A stretch of DNA of 64,000 nt from Asticcacaulis aquaticus (GCF_028550415.1 NZ_JAQQKX010000004.1:62001-126000), one strand, 5' to 3'; counted from the stretch's first letter, positions 30,975-40,797 are shown. The notes: generated by a model from the sequence alone, not told the origin. Numbers and translations are program-made.

Positions 30975-33890
30975 TCACTCCTTTAGACACACCGGCACCG
31001 GCGGTTCCGTCTGACCGTCTTTTTCCGGTAATATGCTGAACCGCTGCATCCGCTCCGGTGTCAGATATTTTTGCGCCGTCGCCTGCAATTCCGCCGGCGT
31101 GATGGCATAGTACTGCTTCGCCACCCCGACCTCGTAATCCCAGCGCGGCGAGCCGTACAGCCCCGGCAGGACGCGCAGCCATTCGCCGTGCGTCTTGAAA
31201 TTGTCGTTCAGTCGTTCGGTCATCGGGACGCGGATCTTTTCCAGTTCGGCATAGCCGACCGGTCGCTCGCGCAGGTCCCGCGCGGTGTCCATCAGGATAC
31301 GGACGAACAGGTCGTCCTTGTCCGGATTGATCTCGGCCTGCGCTGAAATATAGCCGTAGCCCCTGAACACCATCGAGCCGTAGTGCCCCGCCGACGCGCC
31401 ATAGGTCGCCCCCTGACGCTCGCGCACCTCTTCGTTCAGCCGGTCGCCCAATATGGCGGACAACAGTTCCAGCCGTCGTGTTTCCCGAAGATCGGACACG
31501 GCATCGGTGGTCGGGAAAACGACAAAGGCAATGGCCTGATCGGCGCGCCCTTCGTGGAACAGGCGGTAGCTGTGCGCCGTCTGCGGCAGGCTCAGGCGCT
31601 CACCGCCGGGCGCGAACACCGGCGCCCCGGGCACCGGCGGCAGGGTGGCGAAGGTGCGTTCCATCATGGCCAGGGCCGCGGATTCGCTGAGGTCGCCCAC
31701 CACCGTCACCTCTATCGGTACATTATTCACCGTCCGCCGCACCATGCCTGTTACATCGGCAGGTTTCAGATCGCGCACCTCACCGGCATCGGGCAGGTCG
31801 TAGCGGTGATCGCCGCAGCTCAGCATGGGCAGGACGAAGGACCCCAGAACCGCATCCGGCGTCGCGCGCAACCCTTTTTCCAGATAGGTCAGGTTGCCGC
31901 GCGTGTTTTCAAAGGCGTCCACGCGGTCGCCCGGATCGGTCAGCCACGCCATCATCAGTTGCATCTGATAGGGGAAGCCCGCCTTGTCGGTATCGCCGCT
32001 CAGGAAGGCGGCTTCTTCGTCCAGATCGTAGCCGAGCCCATAGGCCTTGCCGCTCAGGGCCCGGGCGATACCGTCGGCGCTCAGCTTGCCCAGACCCCAT
32101 GACAGCGGATCGTAGATCCACGCCCGGTACAACGGATCGGGGCCATCCGGCGAAAACAGGCGCGTGCCGCCCTCGAAGCGTACACTGACCACGACCCGGT
32201 TCTTTTCCAGCGCCGACGCCTTGAAATTGAGCACCGTCCCGTTGGGATAGGTGTAGCGGCTATAGCCCAGCGGGCGGATGGCCGTTTTACTCAAGTGGCG
32301 CACCGGCTTGCCGAAATCGGTATAGGGCCAGCTGGCGGCCTGAGCGTCGGTGACCGCGATCACCGCCTGCCCGTCGGCGGCCTCAAAGGCGGCCCGGAGT
32401 GCCGCCTCGTCGAAACTGCCGCGTTCCGACCCCTGACGACCGATCAGCGGGCCGTCGCCGCTGAACAGATAGGCGATCTGGGCATTGACCCCCGCCACGG
32501 TAAAGGCCGGTTTCAGCTCTTTCCACAGGTCGATGAACTGCTGCGGCGACATATAGACGTCGTCGTGATCGACATAGTCGAGCAGCCCGGACGCCAGGTC
32601 GACATTGTTCGGCGTCTTGCGCCCCAGAAGGTCGCGTTCATTGGCGGCTTCGAAGCGGATCAGGGCCTCGGCCAGCTCGCTTTCGGTAATGCCATGGGTG
32701 CGGAACTGATTGATCCGCCGCACGATGTCGCTCAGGGCTTCGGGAGACTGACCGAACTTCGGCACCACCGTCACCGTCGTCTGATTGGCGGTCAGGCGCT
32801 CGTTGTCGTAGCCGACCTCTGCCCCCAGCCACGGCGACCCCGCCGCCCGCGCCCCTTCGGACAGGCGATGATTGAAGATGTCGACCGCCAGCGCCTTGAG
32901 CAACCCCACCCGTCGCGTCGCCTTGGCGTCCGGCAGGTCGATCCATGGGCGGAACCAGCTCAGGGACAATTGCTCCGGCAGGCCCTTCTCGGCATGGACA
33001 AAGGTGCGCAGCCCCTTGTTCTGATAGGTCCCCAGCGGCGGAGGGGCCGGTGCCGGACCCACTGGCTGCCAGTCGTTGAACACCGTGGCGATCTTCTTTT
33101 CCATGGCGTCGAAGTTGAACTTGCCCACCACGATCAGGGTGGCGCGCGAGGGCCGGTAATAGGCATGATAGAAAGCAAGAAGATCGTCGCGCGAGGCTCT
33201 GGCGATGACCTCGGCCCGGCCGATGGGCCAGCGTTCGGCGTAGGTCAGACCGGCAAAGGCCGCCCGATCCCAGGCCTGAGAAGCCCGGCTGTCCGGCGTC
33301 GCCCGCTCGCGTTCCTCGGCGGCGATCACCCCGCGCTCGCGATCGATGGCGGCGGTATCGAAGGTCAGGTTCGACGCCGTCTCGCGAAATATGAACAGAC
33401 CGGTCTGTACCAGCTTGTCGCTCCACCCCGGCAGGTCCAGCACGTATTCGGTCGTTTCGAAATGCGTAAAGGCATTGGCGTCGGACCCGTAATCGACGCC
33501 ATTCTGCGCCAGCACCCGCACTAACTCTCCTTCGCCGATCGCCTTCGATCCCTTGAAGGCCATGTGCTCGACGAAGTGCGCCAGCCCCTCCTGCCCCTCG
33601 CGCTCATCGATCGATCCGGCGCGGATGCGAAAACGCATCGATATGCCCTGCGCCGGGGCGTTCGACCGATACAGCACATAGGTCATGCCATTGGGCAGGC
33701 GTCCGAAACGCGCGTCCGGATCGGGCTTGAGGTCGCTGTGCTCGTGCGGCCAAATTATCTGCTTGGGGGCGACGGTGCCGAAATCGCGGGCGTGACCACC
33801 GACCGGCATTAGCGCCAGCCATAGCGCCAGACCTGCCGCAAAGGCTTTTATAAACTGGCGCACCCGGCCCTCGTTCTCAACAAATTTCAT
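30975..33890 (-). CDS. periplasmic M16 zinc protease, PqqL/FusC-like
   Basis: The 971-residue protein starts with a basic, then hydrophobic signal peptide (about residues 10-34, ending GGHARD). It has two M16 halves. The N-terminal half carries the inverted zinc motif HFVEH at 105-109 with downstream glutamates in DRERGVIAAEERER at about 183-196. The second half (from about residue 520) lacks the motif, as usual. Size and layout resemble PqqL and FusC, periplasmic proteases that digest proteins imported through a TonB receptor. A TonB-dependent receptor is divergently encoded 108 bp away, which supports a shared role. It could instead be a general peptide-degrading M16 protease. Confidence 0.88.
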   Translation of the reverse strand: MKFVENEGRVRQFIKAFAAGLALWLALMPVGGHARDFGTVAPKQIIWPHEHSDLKPDPDARFGRLPNGMTYVLYRSNAPAQGISMRFRIRAGSIDEREGQEGLAHFVEHMAFKGSKAIGEGELVRVLAQNGVDYGSDANAFTHFETTEYVLDLPGWSDKLVQTGLFIFRETASNLTFDTAAIDRERGVIAAEERERATPDSRASQAWDRAAFAGLTYAERWPIGRAEVIARASRDDLLAFYHAYYRPSRATLIVVGKFNFDAMEKKIATVFNDWQPVGPAPAPPPLGTYQNKGLRTFVHAEKGLPEQLSLSWFRPWIDLPDAKATRRVGLLKALAVDIFNHRLSEGARAAGSPWLGAEVGYDNERLTANQTTVTVVPKFGQSPEALSDIVRRINQFRTHGITESELAEALIRFEAANERDLLGRKTPNNVDLASGLLDYVDHDDVYMSPQQFIDLWKELKPAFTVAGVNAQIAYLFSGDGPLIGRQGSERGSFDEAALRAAFEAADGQAVIAVTDAQAASWPYTDFGKPVRHLSKTAIRPLGYSRYTYPNGTVLNFKASALEKNRVVVSVRFEGGTRLFSPDGPDPLYRAWIYDPLSWGLGKLSADGIARALSGKAYGLGYDLDEEAAFLSGDTDKAGFPYQMQLMMAWLTDPGDRVDAFENTRGNLTYLEKGLRATPDAVLGSFVLPMLSCGDHRYDLPDAGEVRDLKPADVTGMVRRTVNNVPIEVTVVGDLSESAALAMMERTFATLPPVPGAPVFAPGGERLSLPQTAHSYRLFHEGRADQAIAFVVFPTTDAVSDLRETRRLELLSAILGDRLNEEVRERQGATYGASAGHYGSMVFRGYGYISAQAEINPDKDDLFVRILMDTARDLRERPVGYAELEKIRVPMTERLNDNFKTHGEWLRVLPGLYGSPRWDYEVGVAKQYYAITPAELQATAQKYLTPERMQRFSILPEKDGQTEPPVPVCLKE

Positions 33891-33998
33891 ATTGAAGGCT
33901 AATCAAGCGGCGGAGGAAAGACAAGTGGACGTTGAACCTGTATCTAAACCGTGACGCATGCCGGATACGGAAATTCGCCGCATGCGCCAGGAGCCTTC

Positions 33999-36050
33999 AT
34001 GACCCGTGTTACCCCCGTTCTCGCCGCCCCTGTTCTCGCCTTTTTGGGCCTGCTGGTTCCGGTGTCCGGCACCCGTGCCGAAGAGGTGACCGAGGTCGTG
34101 GTGCGCGGCCGACTGATGCCTTTTCGCGGGGATACGGCCTTTTCCGGCGTCACTCTGCGTCAGACCGATATCGAGGCCGCCGGTTCGCTTGACGACGCCC
34201 TGAAGACCACAGCGCAGGCCTCGCTGTTTCGCCGCACCTCCAGCCTCACCGCCAATCCGACGGGGCAGGGTCTGTCGCTCCGGGCCATAGCCCCGTCGGG
34301 CGCCGGACGTGCGCTGGTCACGCTTGACGGCATACCGCAGAACGATCCGTTCGGGGGCTGGGTCATCTGGGCCGCCCTGCCGAGCGACGCCATCGACCAT
34401 GTCCGCGTGGTACGCGGGGCGGGCGGCGGGGCCTATGGGGCCGGGGCCCTGACCGGCGTGGTCGACCTCGGCCTGTCGCCGCCGAAAGGCCGCCATGTCG
34501 CCGGTCAGGTCGATATCGGCGAGAGCGGCAGTAACGGCTTGAGCCTGACGGCAGAGCACGACGGTCTGAGCCTCTATTACACGCAGGCGACTCGCTACGG
34601 CGACGCAGCCGTGCGCGACCCTCAGCGCGGGGCGGCGGATCAGGGCGTCTATGGCAAGGACCGGTCGTTGCTGACCCGCTATGAGACCGCGCTGGCGGCA
34701 GGTATCCTGACTCTGCTCGCCGGGCAGTACGAAAGTCGTCGCGATACCGGCCTCAGCGGCGCGACGGCGGTGTCGAGCGGCCAACAGCTGGCGGCATCGC
34801 TTACCCGGCAACCCGACGGGGATCGCACGGGGTTCCGGCTTCAGGCCTGGTATCGCGACTCCGACCTCGCCAACCGCTCGGTGTCGGTGCTGAGCGGGCG
34901 TACCGGCACGGCACTGGCCAACGACCAGATCGCTACTCCGGCCAAAGGCTATGGCGTGAATGCCGCCCTGCGTCACGACGATGCGGCGCGCGAATGGGAA
35001 ATCGGTATCGATGCGCGCCTCAATCGCGGCGAGGTCCGTGAATATTTCCGCTATGTGTCGGGACTCGCGACACGCTACCGCGTGGCGGGCGGCGAAACGC
35101 AGTTGATCGGACTGTATGCGCAGGGAACGCAGAACTTCGGGCCCTGGCGCCTGACGGGTGCGATACGCGCCGATCATTGGCAGGCCACCGATGCCTTCCG
35201 GCAGGAACGCGACCTGACGACCGGGACCAGCGTCTTCGACCTGCGGCCGCAGGATGCCGACAGGACCGTCGTGTCCAGCCGTCTGGGCCTGACGCGTCAG
35301 ATGGACGGACGCCATCAATGGCGCGTGGCGGCCTATACCGGCTTTCGTCCGCCGTCACTGAACGAGCTTTATCGCCCCTTTCGCGTCGGCAACGACGTCA
35401 CCGAGGCCAACAGCGCCCTGACGCCGGAAACGCTGAAAGGGATCGAAACGGGCTGGCGCTACGACGGCGGTTCGCTCTCGCTTGACGCCGGGCTGTTTCA
35501 CAACGTCCTGAGCGACCCCATCAGCAATATTACCCTCGGGTTCGGCCCGGCCACCTTTCCCACAGCGGGCTTCATCCCGGTGGGCGGCGTCCTGCGCCAG
35601 AGACAGAACGCCGGAGACATCCGGGCGATAGGGCTTGAGCTGTCCGCCACATGGCGGCCCGCCCCCGCCCTGACGCTCGACGCCTCGGCGACCCTCACCG
35701 ACGCCAAGATGCACGGCAGCGATTCTACGTTGACAGGAAAACGCCCGGCTCAGGCACCGGACTACATCGCCAGTCTGGGCCTGACCTATCGGTTCCGGGA
35801 CACGTCCGGTCTCGGCCTCGACTGGGTGTTTACGGGTGAAAGCTTCGAAGACGACCTGAACCGGCAGCGCCTGCGTCCGGCGGATAAGTTGCGCGTGCGG
35901 ATCGACAGGCCGGTCACCGATCGCCTCATGCTCCGTCTGACCGTGGATAATGCGCTGGACGCGGACATTCCGGTTCAGCGCACGGCAGACGACATTCTCA
36001 GTTACGATAACCGCCGCAGCCTGTGGGTCTCGATCAGATATCGGCCTTAG
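33999..36050 (+). CDS. TonB-dependent outer-membrane receptor
   Basis: The 683-residue protein has a signal peptide (MTRVTPVLAAPVLAFLGLLV, cleaved near GTRAEE) and a TonB-box-like EVTEVVVRGR just after it. A plug domain (about 25-145, with GQGLSLRAIAPSGAGRALVT and AIDHVRVVRGAGGGAYGAGA) is followed by a 22-strand-type barrel with the conserved FRPPSLNELY. The ATG at 33999 is chosen because CAGGAG precedes it. The ligand is unknown. The divergent M16 protease suggests a peptide or protein ligand. The C-terminal residue is Pro, not the common aromatic. Confidence 0.9.
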   Translation: MTRVTPVLAAPVLAFLGLLVPVSGTRAEEVTEVVVRGRLMPFRGDTAFSGVTLRQTDIEAAGSLDDALKTTAQASLFRRTSSLTANPTGQGLSLRAIAPSGAGRALVTLDGIPQNDPFGGWVIWAALPSDAIDHVRVVRGAGGGAYGAGALTGVVDLGLSPPKGRHVAGQVDIGESGSNGLSLTAEHDGLSLYYTQATRYGDAAVRDPQRGAADQGVYGKDRSLLTRYETALAAGILTLLAGQYESRRDTGLSGATAVSSGQQLAASLTRQPDGDRTGFRLQAWYRDSDLANRSVSVLSGRTGTALANDQIATPAKGYGVNAALRHDDAAREWEIGIDARLNRGEVREYFRYVSGLATRYRVAGGETQLIGLYAQGTQNFGPWRLTGAIRADHWQATDAFRQERDLTTGTSVFDLRPQDADRTVVSSRLGLTRQMDGRHQWRVAAYTGFRPPSLNELYRPFRVGNDVTEANSALTPETLKGIETGWRYDGGSLSLDAGLFHNVLSDPISNITLGFGPATFPTAGFIPVGGVLRQRQNAGDIRAIGLELSATWRPAPALTLDASATLTDAKMHGSDSTLTGKRPAQAPDYIASLGLTYRFRDTSGLGLDWVFTGESFEDDLNRQRLRPADKLRVRIDRPVTDRLMLRLTVDNALDADIPVQRTADDILSYDNRRSLWVSIRYRP

Positions 36051-36058
36051 TTCGCTAC

Positions 36059-36331
36059 CTACGCCAGCAATTCGCGTCCCGCGGGCGACCGTTGCAGCCA
36101 GGCGGCGGCGTAACCGCAGATCGGACGGATTTTCCGGCCCTGCTCTTTGATGATCTCAACCAGCCCGCGCATCAGCTCACCCGCCGCGCCGGTCCCCCGT
36201 AGTTCCGGCGGCGCATAGACGTAATCGATGAACACGACCTCGCCCTGTATATGATAGTCGGCATAGGCGACGTGCCCTTCCCGGGTCAGTTCGAATCGAT
36301 CCGCGGACGTGTTATCGGTAACCTGAGCCAT
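36059..36331 (-). CDS. small GNAT-like protein, YjdJ type
   Basis: The 90-residue protein is a minimal GNAT domain of the GCN5-related type found in E. coli YjdJ. It has two strands (HVAYADYHIQGEVVFIDYVY), then an acetyl-CoA-type loop PPELRGTGAAGELM, and a C-terminal CGYAAAWLQRSP. It is too short for a full acetyltransferase, and the substrate is unknown. I used the ATG at 36331 with GAGGGAAA upstream. It converges on the TonB receptor gene. Confidence 0.82.
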   Translation of the reverse strand: MAQVTDNTSADRFELTREGHVAYADYHIQGEVVFIDYVYAPPELRGTGAAGELMRGLVEIIKEQGRKIRPICGYAAAWLQRSPAGRELLA

Positions 36332-36441
36332 TGGCGTTTCCCTCTTTATATGCCCTCTCCTCATCTATGTAAGACGAATTGCATAAAAAAACAGGAGGTA
36401 TTGCGCAGAATACCTCCCTGAATAAAAAAGCCTAAAGCCGG

Positions 36442-37065
36442 TTATTTCGCTGCGTCGACCGCGCTGATCGCCTGTTCCGAAGAGGTCAGGGTCGGCAGGG
36501 ATTGGGTGGCGAAGGTCTTGACCGCCGCATCGGTGCCTGTGGCCGCATAGGCCTCGAACAACTCGACCGCCTCGGTCCGGTTGTGGGCGCTGACCTCCAT
36601 ATAGCGGCTGTCGAATTCAGGCCCCTTGGTGACATCCAGTTCGGCCAGGGTACGACGTTGCGCATCGGTCCAGGTCTGCTGAAAATTCATGTCGGCTTCC
36701 GACGACTGCACCGCCGCGATCATACCTTCGCGCACCTTCATGTGCGAATCGAGGCTTTGCTGGGCCAGAACCCTGATCTTCGGGTCCGTCGCCTTGTCGA
36801 GCGCCATCTGGCTCAGGGCGATTTCGAACTCATTGGCCTGATAGGCTTTTTCGACGAAGGCTTTCGGGCTGAGACCGGCAGCATCGGTCGCCACATCGGT
36901 GGCATCGGGCGCGCTCAGCACAGGCGTTTCAGCAGGCACATCCACCGGCGGCGCCTGTTCGGGCGGAGGTGTCTGGGCCGGAACAGAGGTCTGCTGCGCC
37001 AGGGCGGGCGCCGCGGAGATCAACGTCGCTAAACTTAAACCGTAGGCAAGGGTTTTGAAGGACAT
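36442..37065 (-). CDS. secreted DUF4142 protein
   Basis: The 207-residue product has a signal peptide (MSFKTLAYGLSLATLISAAP, cleavage near ALAQQ), a Pro/Glu-rich linker (about 25-60) and a helical DUF4142 domain (about 70-205, from SPKAFVEKAYQANEFEIALS). DUF4142 is a ferritin-like helical bundle of unknown function, common in periplasmic proteins. The ATG at 37065 is chosen because it starts the signal peptide. A longer reading frame runs back through the tRNA terminator region and is not credible. Confidence 0.85.
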   Translation of the reverse strand: MSFKTLAYGLSLATLISAAPALAQQTSVPAQTPPPEQAPPVDVPAETPVLSAPDATDVATDAAGLSPKAFVEKAYQANEFEIALSQMALDKATDPKIRVLAQQSLDSHMKVREGMIAAVQSSEADMNFQQTWTDAQRRTLAELDVTKGPEFDSRYMEVSAHNRTEAVELFEAYAATGTDAAVKTFATQSLPTLTSSEQAISAVDAAK

Positions 37066-37237
37066 GGTCCACACTCTGAGGTGACGATCAAACGATCTTG
37101 TGGTCCTCAGTCTGTCGCGGACGGGATAAGTATGCTTTCCCGAAGACCGGCCCGAAGATAAAAATGTTGTATATTTGCAACGGCGGCTTTTTTCAGGCCA
37201 TTTCAAGGCAAACCTTGCGGTCGAGCGGGTGAAACGA

Positions 37238-37274
37238 CCATTAAAAAAGCCGCCCCGAAGGACGGCTTTTTTAA

Positions 37275-37277
<3 letters not shown>
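37238..37277 (-). terminator. terminator of tRNA-Ala, overlapping its CCA end
   Basis: CCATTAAAAAAGCCG (37238-37252) and CGGCTTTTTTAATGG (37263-37277) form a perfect 15-bp stem. The outermost three bases are the encoded CCA of the tRNA gene, so terminator and mature 3' end overlap. Confidence 0.8.
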
Positions 37278-37350
<73 letters not shown>

Positions 37351-37478
37351 ATCTTTAAGATGGCCCCGAAGGCGTCTCCGCCGTCGAGGTGGCGACTTCT
37401 AGGGCAAGGCATTTTGACTTGCAAGCCCTTTTTATGAAGTTTTTCGAGTTTTTCACAGGCCCGTGAACGGAGGAATAA

Positions 37479-37512
37479 AAAAGGCCGCGAAACAAATGCT
37501 TCGCGGCCTTTT
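37479..37512 (-). terminator. terminator after the TIGR02300 gene
   Basis: AAAAGGCCGCGAA pairs with TTCGCGGCCTTTT (13 bp) around an 8-nt loop, 20 bp after the stop codon. Confidence 0.85.
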
Positions 37513-37532
37513 GCGTTATCTCTGATACCCGA

Positions 37533-38021
37533 TCAGATATCGTCTTCGTTGTCTTCGCCGGGCAGACCGTCGATTTCTTCATCGAAGGCGTCGTCGTCTT
37601 CGTCCTCAAGGAACGGCACGTCGTCGGCGTCGTCATCGCCCAGATCGGCGTCTTCGATATCCATGTCGACGCTGTCGGCATTGCCGCCCACGCGCGCCGG
37701 ATCGGCCGGATCGAGGTCTTCGTCTTCGTCCATCAGGACCGGATCGTCGGCCACGACTTCGTCGATTTCGGGCGCGGTGATTTCCGGCTCGTCTTCGTCC
37801 TCGTCGTCACCGGTCTTATCCTTGACCTGATCTTCCATCTCGTCCTGATCGTACTCGTCCTTCTCGATCGGACGGGCGCGGGTGCGGCGCGTGCGCAGCG
37901 CTTCTTCAGGGTCGAACTCGTTGGCACACTTGGGGCAGTGCGCCGGACGCTTGTTCAGGTCGTAGAACTTTGCCGTGCAGTTGGGGCAAATCTGTTTGGT
38001 GCCTAAGGCGGGATCAGCCAC
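37533..38021 (-). CDS. TIGR02300 family protein (FYDLN acid protein)
   Basis: The 162-residue protein begins with a small zinc ribbon (CPNC at about 12-15 and CPKC at about 29-32) that encloses the family hallmark FYDLNKRP. The rest is extremely acidic (long Asp/Glu runs from residue 55 to the end). The family is restricted mainly to alphaproteobacteria and has no known function. The ribbon suggests contact with nucleic acid or protein, and the acidic tail could mimic nucleic acid. It is divergent from cmk across a 180-bp gap. Confidence 0.92.
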   Translation of the reverse strand: MADPALGTKQICPNCTAKFYDLNKRPAHCPKCANEFDPEEALRTRRTRARPIEKDEYDQDEMEDQVKDKTGDDEDEDEPEITAPEIDEVVADDPVLMDEDEDLDPADPARVGGNADSVDMDIEDADLGDDDADDVPFLEDEDDDAFDEEIDGLPGEDNEDDI

Positions 38022-38202
38022 GGATCGTCCTCATCAAAAAATACATATGTGACGGCTCCCTTGCCACCAGATTGCCCGCCTGTCAAAACCCCTTTTACAT
38101 ATTTATGGCGAATTCGCCGTTTCGCACCGCCGCGCTCAGGTCCGATTCCCCGAAGGCAATAAGCGCTTGCCGCCCTCAGGCCAGTCATTATATGTCCACG
38201 CC

Positions 38203-38847
38203 ATGACTCACAAACCGCTCCTCATCGCCTTCGACGGACCCGCCGCCTCCGGCAAGGGTACGCTGGCCGCCGTCATCGCCCGGGACCACGGCCTGCCTAT
38301 GCTCGACACCGGCCTGATCTATCGCGCGGTCGGCTTCCTGCGCGCCCAGAAAGGCCTGACCCTGCACGATGTCGACGCCCTGGCCGAGCTGGCGCTCACA
38401 CTCGACCTGTCGGTTCTGGACAATCCGGCCCTGCGCGGGCGCGAGGCGGGTGAGTGGGCCTCTCAGGTCGCCGCCATCCCCGAGGTGCGCGCCGCGCTCA
38501 AGCAGTTTCAGGTCGATTTCGCCCATCAGCCGTCCGGCGCCGTCCTCGACGGTCGCGATATCGGCACGGTCATCGCCCCGCATGCCCCGGTGAAAATCTT
38601 CGTCACCGCCGCCCCCGAGGTGCGCGCCAGACGCCGCTGGCTGCAACTGGTCAAGGACGATCCCGCCCTGACCTTCGAGGCGGTTCTGGACGACATCCGC
38701 CTCAGGGACGAGCGCGATTCCTCGCGCGCCTCGGCGCCATTGGAAATGGCCGAAGATGCGGTCTTGCTTGATACCACCGATTTGGGTATAGAGGCGGCCA
38801 TCGAGCTTGCGCGAAACATCGTGAAAGACCGCCGTGACGCCGCTTAG
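38203..38847 (+). CDS. cmk: cytidylate kinase
   Basis: CMP kinase phosphorylates CMP and dCMP. The 214-residue protein has the P-loop GPAASGKGT at residues 12-20, the substrate-binding LDTGLIYRAVGF and LDGRDIGTVIAP, and a RRWLQL lid region. The ATG at 38203 gives the normal N terminus. rpsA follows about 200 bp downstream, which is the common cmk-rpsA-ihfB order. Confidence 0.96.
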   Translation: MTHKPLLIAFDGPAASGKGTLAAVIARDHGLPMLDTGLIYRAVGFLRAQKGLTLHDVDALAELALTLDLSVLDNPALRGREAGEWASQVAAIPEVRAALKQFQVDFAHQPSGAVLDGRDIGTVIAPHAPVKIFVTAAPEVRARRRWLQLVKDDPALTFEAVLDDIRLRDERDSSRASAPLEMAEDAVLLDTTDLGIEAAIELARNIVKDRRDAA

Positions 38848-39050
38848 GCGTTAAATCTAACCGGCGCGCTTCAACAGATCAGGGATCACGGTCTTCGCTT
38901 TACAGTCTGTACTGGCAGGACTCTGCTTTACAAATACCCATCCCAAATCCAAAGTCGCCTGTCGCTGGCCGAAGTCCGCTCGCGTCTGTCCCTGTCCGGA
39001 CGCCGCCCTTCATCCCGCCCGCCGCACGCGCCAACCGAAACTGAGAATTT

Positions 39051-40739
39051 ATGAGCGATTACAACCCTTCGCGTGACGATTTCGCCGCGCTTCTCGACGA
39101 ATCCCTGCACGGCCGCGAAATGCTCGAAGGCCAGGTGGTGCACGGCCTCGTCGTCGGCATCGAAAAGGATTTCGCGATCGTCGACGTCGGTCTGAAGACC
39201 GAAGGCCGCATCAGCCTGAAGGAATTCGGTTCGGAAGCCGCCAACATCAAGGCCGGCGACACCGTCGAAGTCTATCTGGAACGCGTCGAAAACGCCATGG
39301 GCGAAGCGGTCATCAGCCGTGAGAAGGCCCGCCGCGAAGAAGCCTGGACCCGCCTTGAAGTCATCTTCAACAAGGGCGAGCCGGTCATGGGCACCATCGT
39401 CGGCCGCGTCAAGGGCGGCTTCACCGTCGATATGGACGGCGCTTCGGGCTTCCTGCCCGGCTCGCAGGTCGATATCCGTCCGGTCCGCGACATCGCGCCC
39501 CTCATGGGCAAGGAACAACCCTTCGCCATCCTCAAGATGGATCGTCCACGCGGCAATATCGTCGTGTCGCGTCGCGCCATCCTCGAAGAAGCCCGTGCCG
39601 AACAGCGCACCGAGCTGGTCGGTCAGCTGGCCGAAGGCGAAATCCGTGACGGCGTCGTCAAGAACATCACCGACTACGGTGCGTTCGTTGACCTCGGCGG
39701 CATCGACGGCCTGCTGCACGTCACCGACATGTCGTGGAAGCGCGTTTCGCATCCGTCGCAGGTCCTCAACGTCGGCGACAGCGTCCGTGTCCAGATTATC
39801 AAGATCAACCCGGACACGCAGCGCATCTCGCTCGGCATGAAGCAGCTGCAGTCGGATCCGTGGGACGGTGTCGAAGCCAAGTACCCGGTCGGCGGCAAGT
39901 TCTCGGGTCGCATCACCAACATCACTGACTACGGCGCGTTCGTCGAGCTGGAGTCGGGCGTTGAAGGCCTCGTCCACGTGTCGGAAATGTCGTGGACCAA
40001 GAAGAACGTCCATCCGGGCAAGATCGTATCGACCTCGCAGGAAGTCGATGTGGTCGTCCTCGAAGTGGACGCCGGCAAGCGCCGCGTTTCGCTGGGCCTG
40101 AAGCAAGCCCAGAACAACCCGTGGGACGACTTCCTGGCCAAGCACCCGATCGGTTCGACCATCGAAGGCGAAGTCAAGAACGCCACCGAGTTCGGTCTGT
40201 TCGTCGGCTTCGAAAACGAAATCGACGGCATGGTCCACCTGTCGGACCTCGACTGGAACGTCGCGGGCGAAGAAGCCATCGCCAAGTACAAGAAGGGCGA
40301 CATCGTCAAGACCAAGGTCCTCGACGTCGACGTCGAGAAGGAACGCATCTCGCTGGGCATCAAGCAGCTCGGCGGCGATCCGATGACCGGCGACACCTTC
40401 AAGAAGGGTCAGAACGTCACCGTCACCGTCACCGAAGTCACCTCGGGCGGTATCGAAGTGAAGTTCGGTGAAGACGACGCGCCTATGTCGACCTTCATCC
40501 GCAAGTCCGACCTGTCGCGCGACCGTAACGAGCAGCGCGTCGAGCGTTTCGCCGTCGGCGACCGTATCGACGCCCAGATCACCAACGTCGACAAGGCCGC
40601 CCGCAAGGTGTCCGTCTCGATCAAGGCTCTGGAAATGGCCTCGGAAAAGGAAGCCATCGAACAGTACGGCTCGCAGGACTCCGGCGCTTCGCTGGGTGAC
40701 ATCCTGGGCGCCGCCCTGCGTGGCCAAACCAAGGAATAG
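39051..40739 (+). CDS. rpsA: 30S ribosomal protein S1
   Basis: S1 binds mRNA and helps start translation. The 562-residue protein contains six S1 (OB-fold) repeats. The repeated ITDYGAFVDL/ITDYGAFVEL and GLLHVTDMSW/GLVHVSEMSW motifs are clear in repeats 3 and 4. Length and repeat number match the proteobacterial full-length form. Codon usage is strongly biased, as for a highly expressed gene. A 203-bp leader separates it from cmk and may carry its own promoter. Confidence 0.97.
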   Translation: MSDYNPSRDDFAALLDESLHGREMLEGQVVHGLVVGIEKDFAIVDVGLKTEGRISLKEFGSEAANIKAGDTVEVYLERVENAMGEAVISREKARREEAWTRLEVIFNKGEPVMGTIVGRVKGGFTVDMDGASGFLPGSQVDIRPVRDIAPLMGKEQPFAILKMDRPRGNIVVSRRAILEEARAEQRTELVGQLAEGEIRDGVVKNITDYGAFVDLGGIDGLLHVTDMSWKRVSHPSQVLNVGDSVRVQIIKINPDTQRISLGMKQLQSDPWDGVEAKYPVGGKFSGRITNITDYGAFVELESGVEGLVHVSEMSWTKKNVHPGKIVSTSQEVDVVVLEVDAGKRRVSLGLKQAQNNPWDDFLAKHPIGSTIEGEVKNATEFGLFVGFENEIDGMVHLSDLDWNVAGEEAIAKYKKGDIVKTKVLDVDVEKERISLGIKQLGGDPMTGDTFKKGQNVTVTVTEVTSGGIEVKFGEDDAPMSTFIRKSDLSRDRNEQRVERFAVGDRIDAQITNVDKAARKVSVSIKALEMASEKEAIEQYGSQDSGASLGDILGAALRGQTKE

Positions 40740-40756
40740 CAGGGTCAAAACCCTGC
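40739..40756. repeat. short 3'-end hairpin repeat, family B, copy 3
   Basis: GCAGGGT pairs with ACCCTGC and is followed by ACCCTTAACGG. It begins at the last base of the rpsA stop codon. Confidence 0.5.
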
Positions 40757-40797
40757 ACCCTTAACGGGGAGCAGGGATTACAACCTGATATCCAATT

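Noticed and set aside
38928-40748. 606-residue antisense frame over rpsA
   Set aside because: Repetitive Asp/Val/Phe/Leu composition mirrors the S1 repeats; no independent support.
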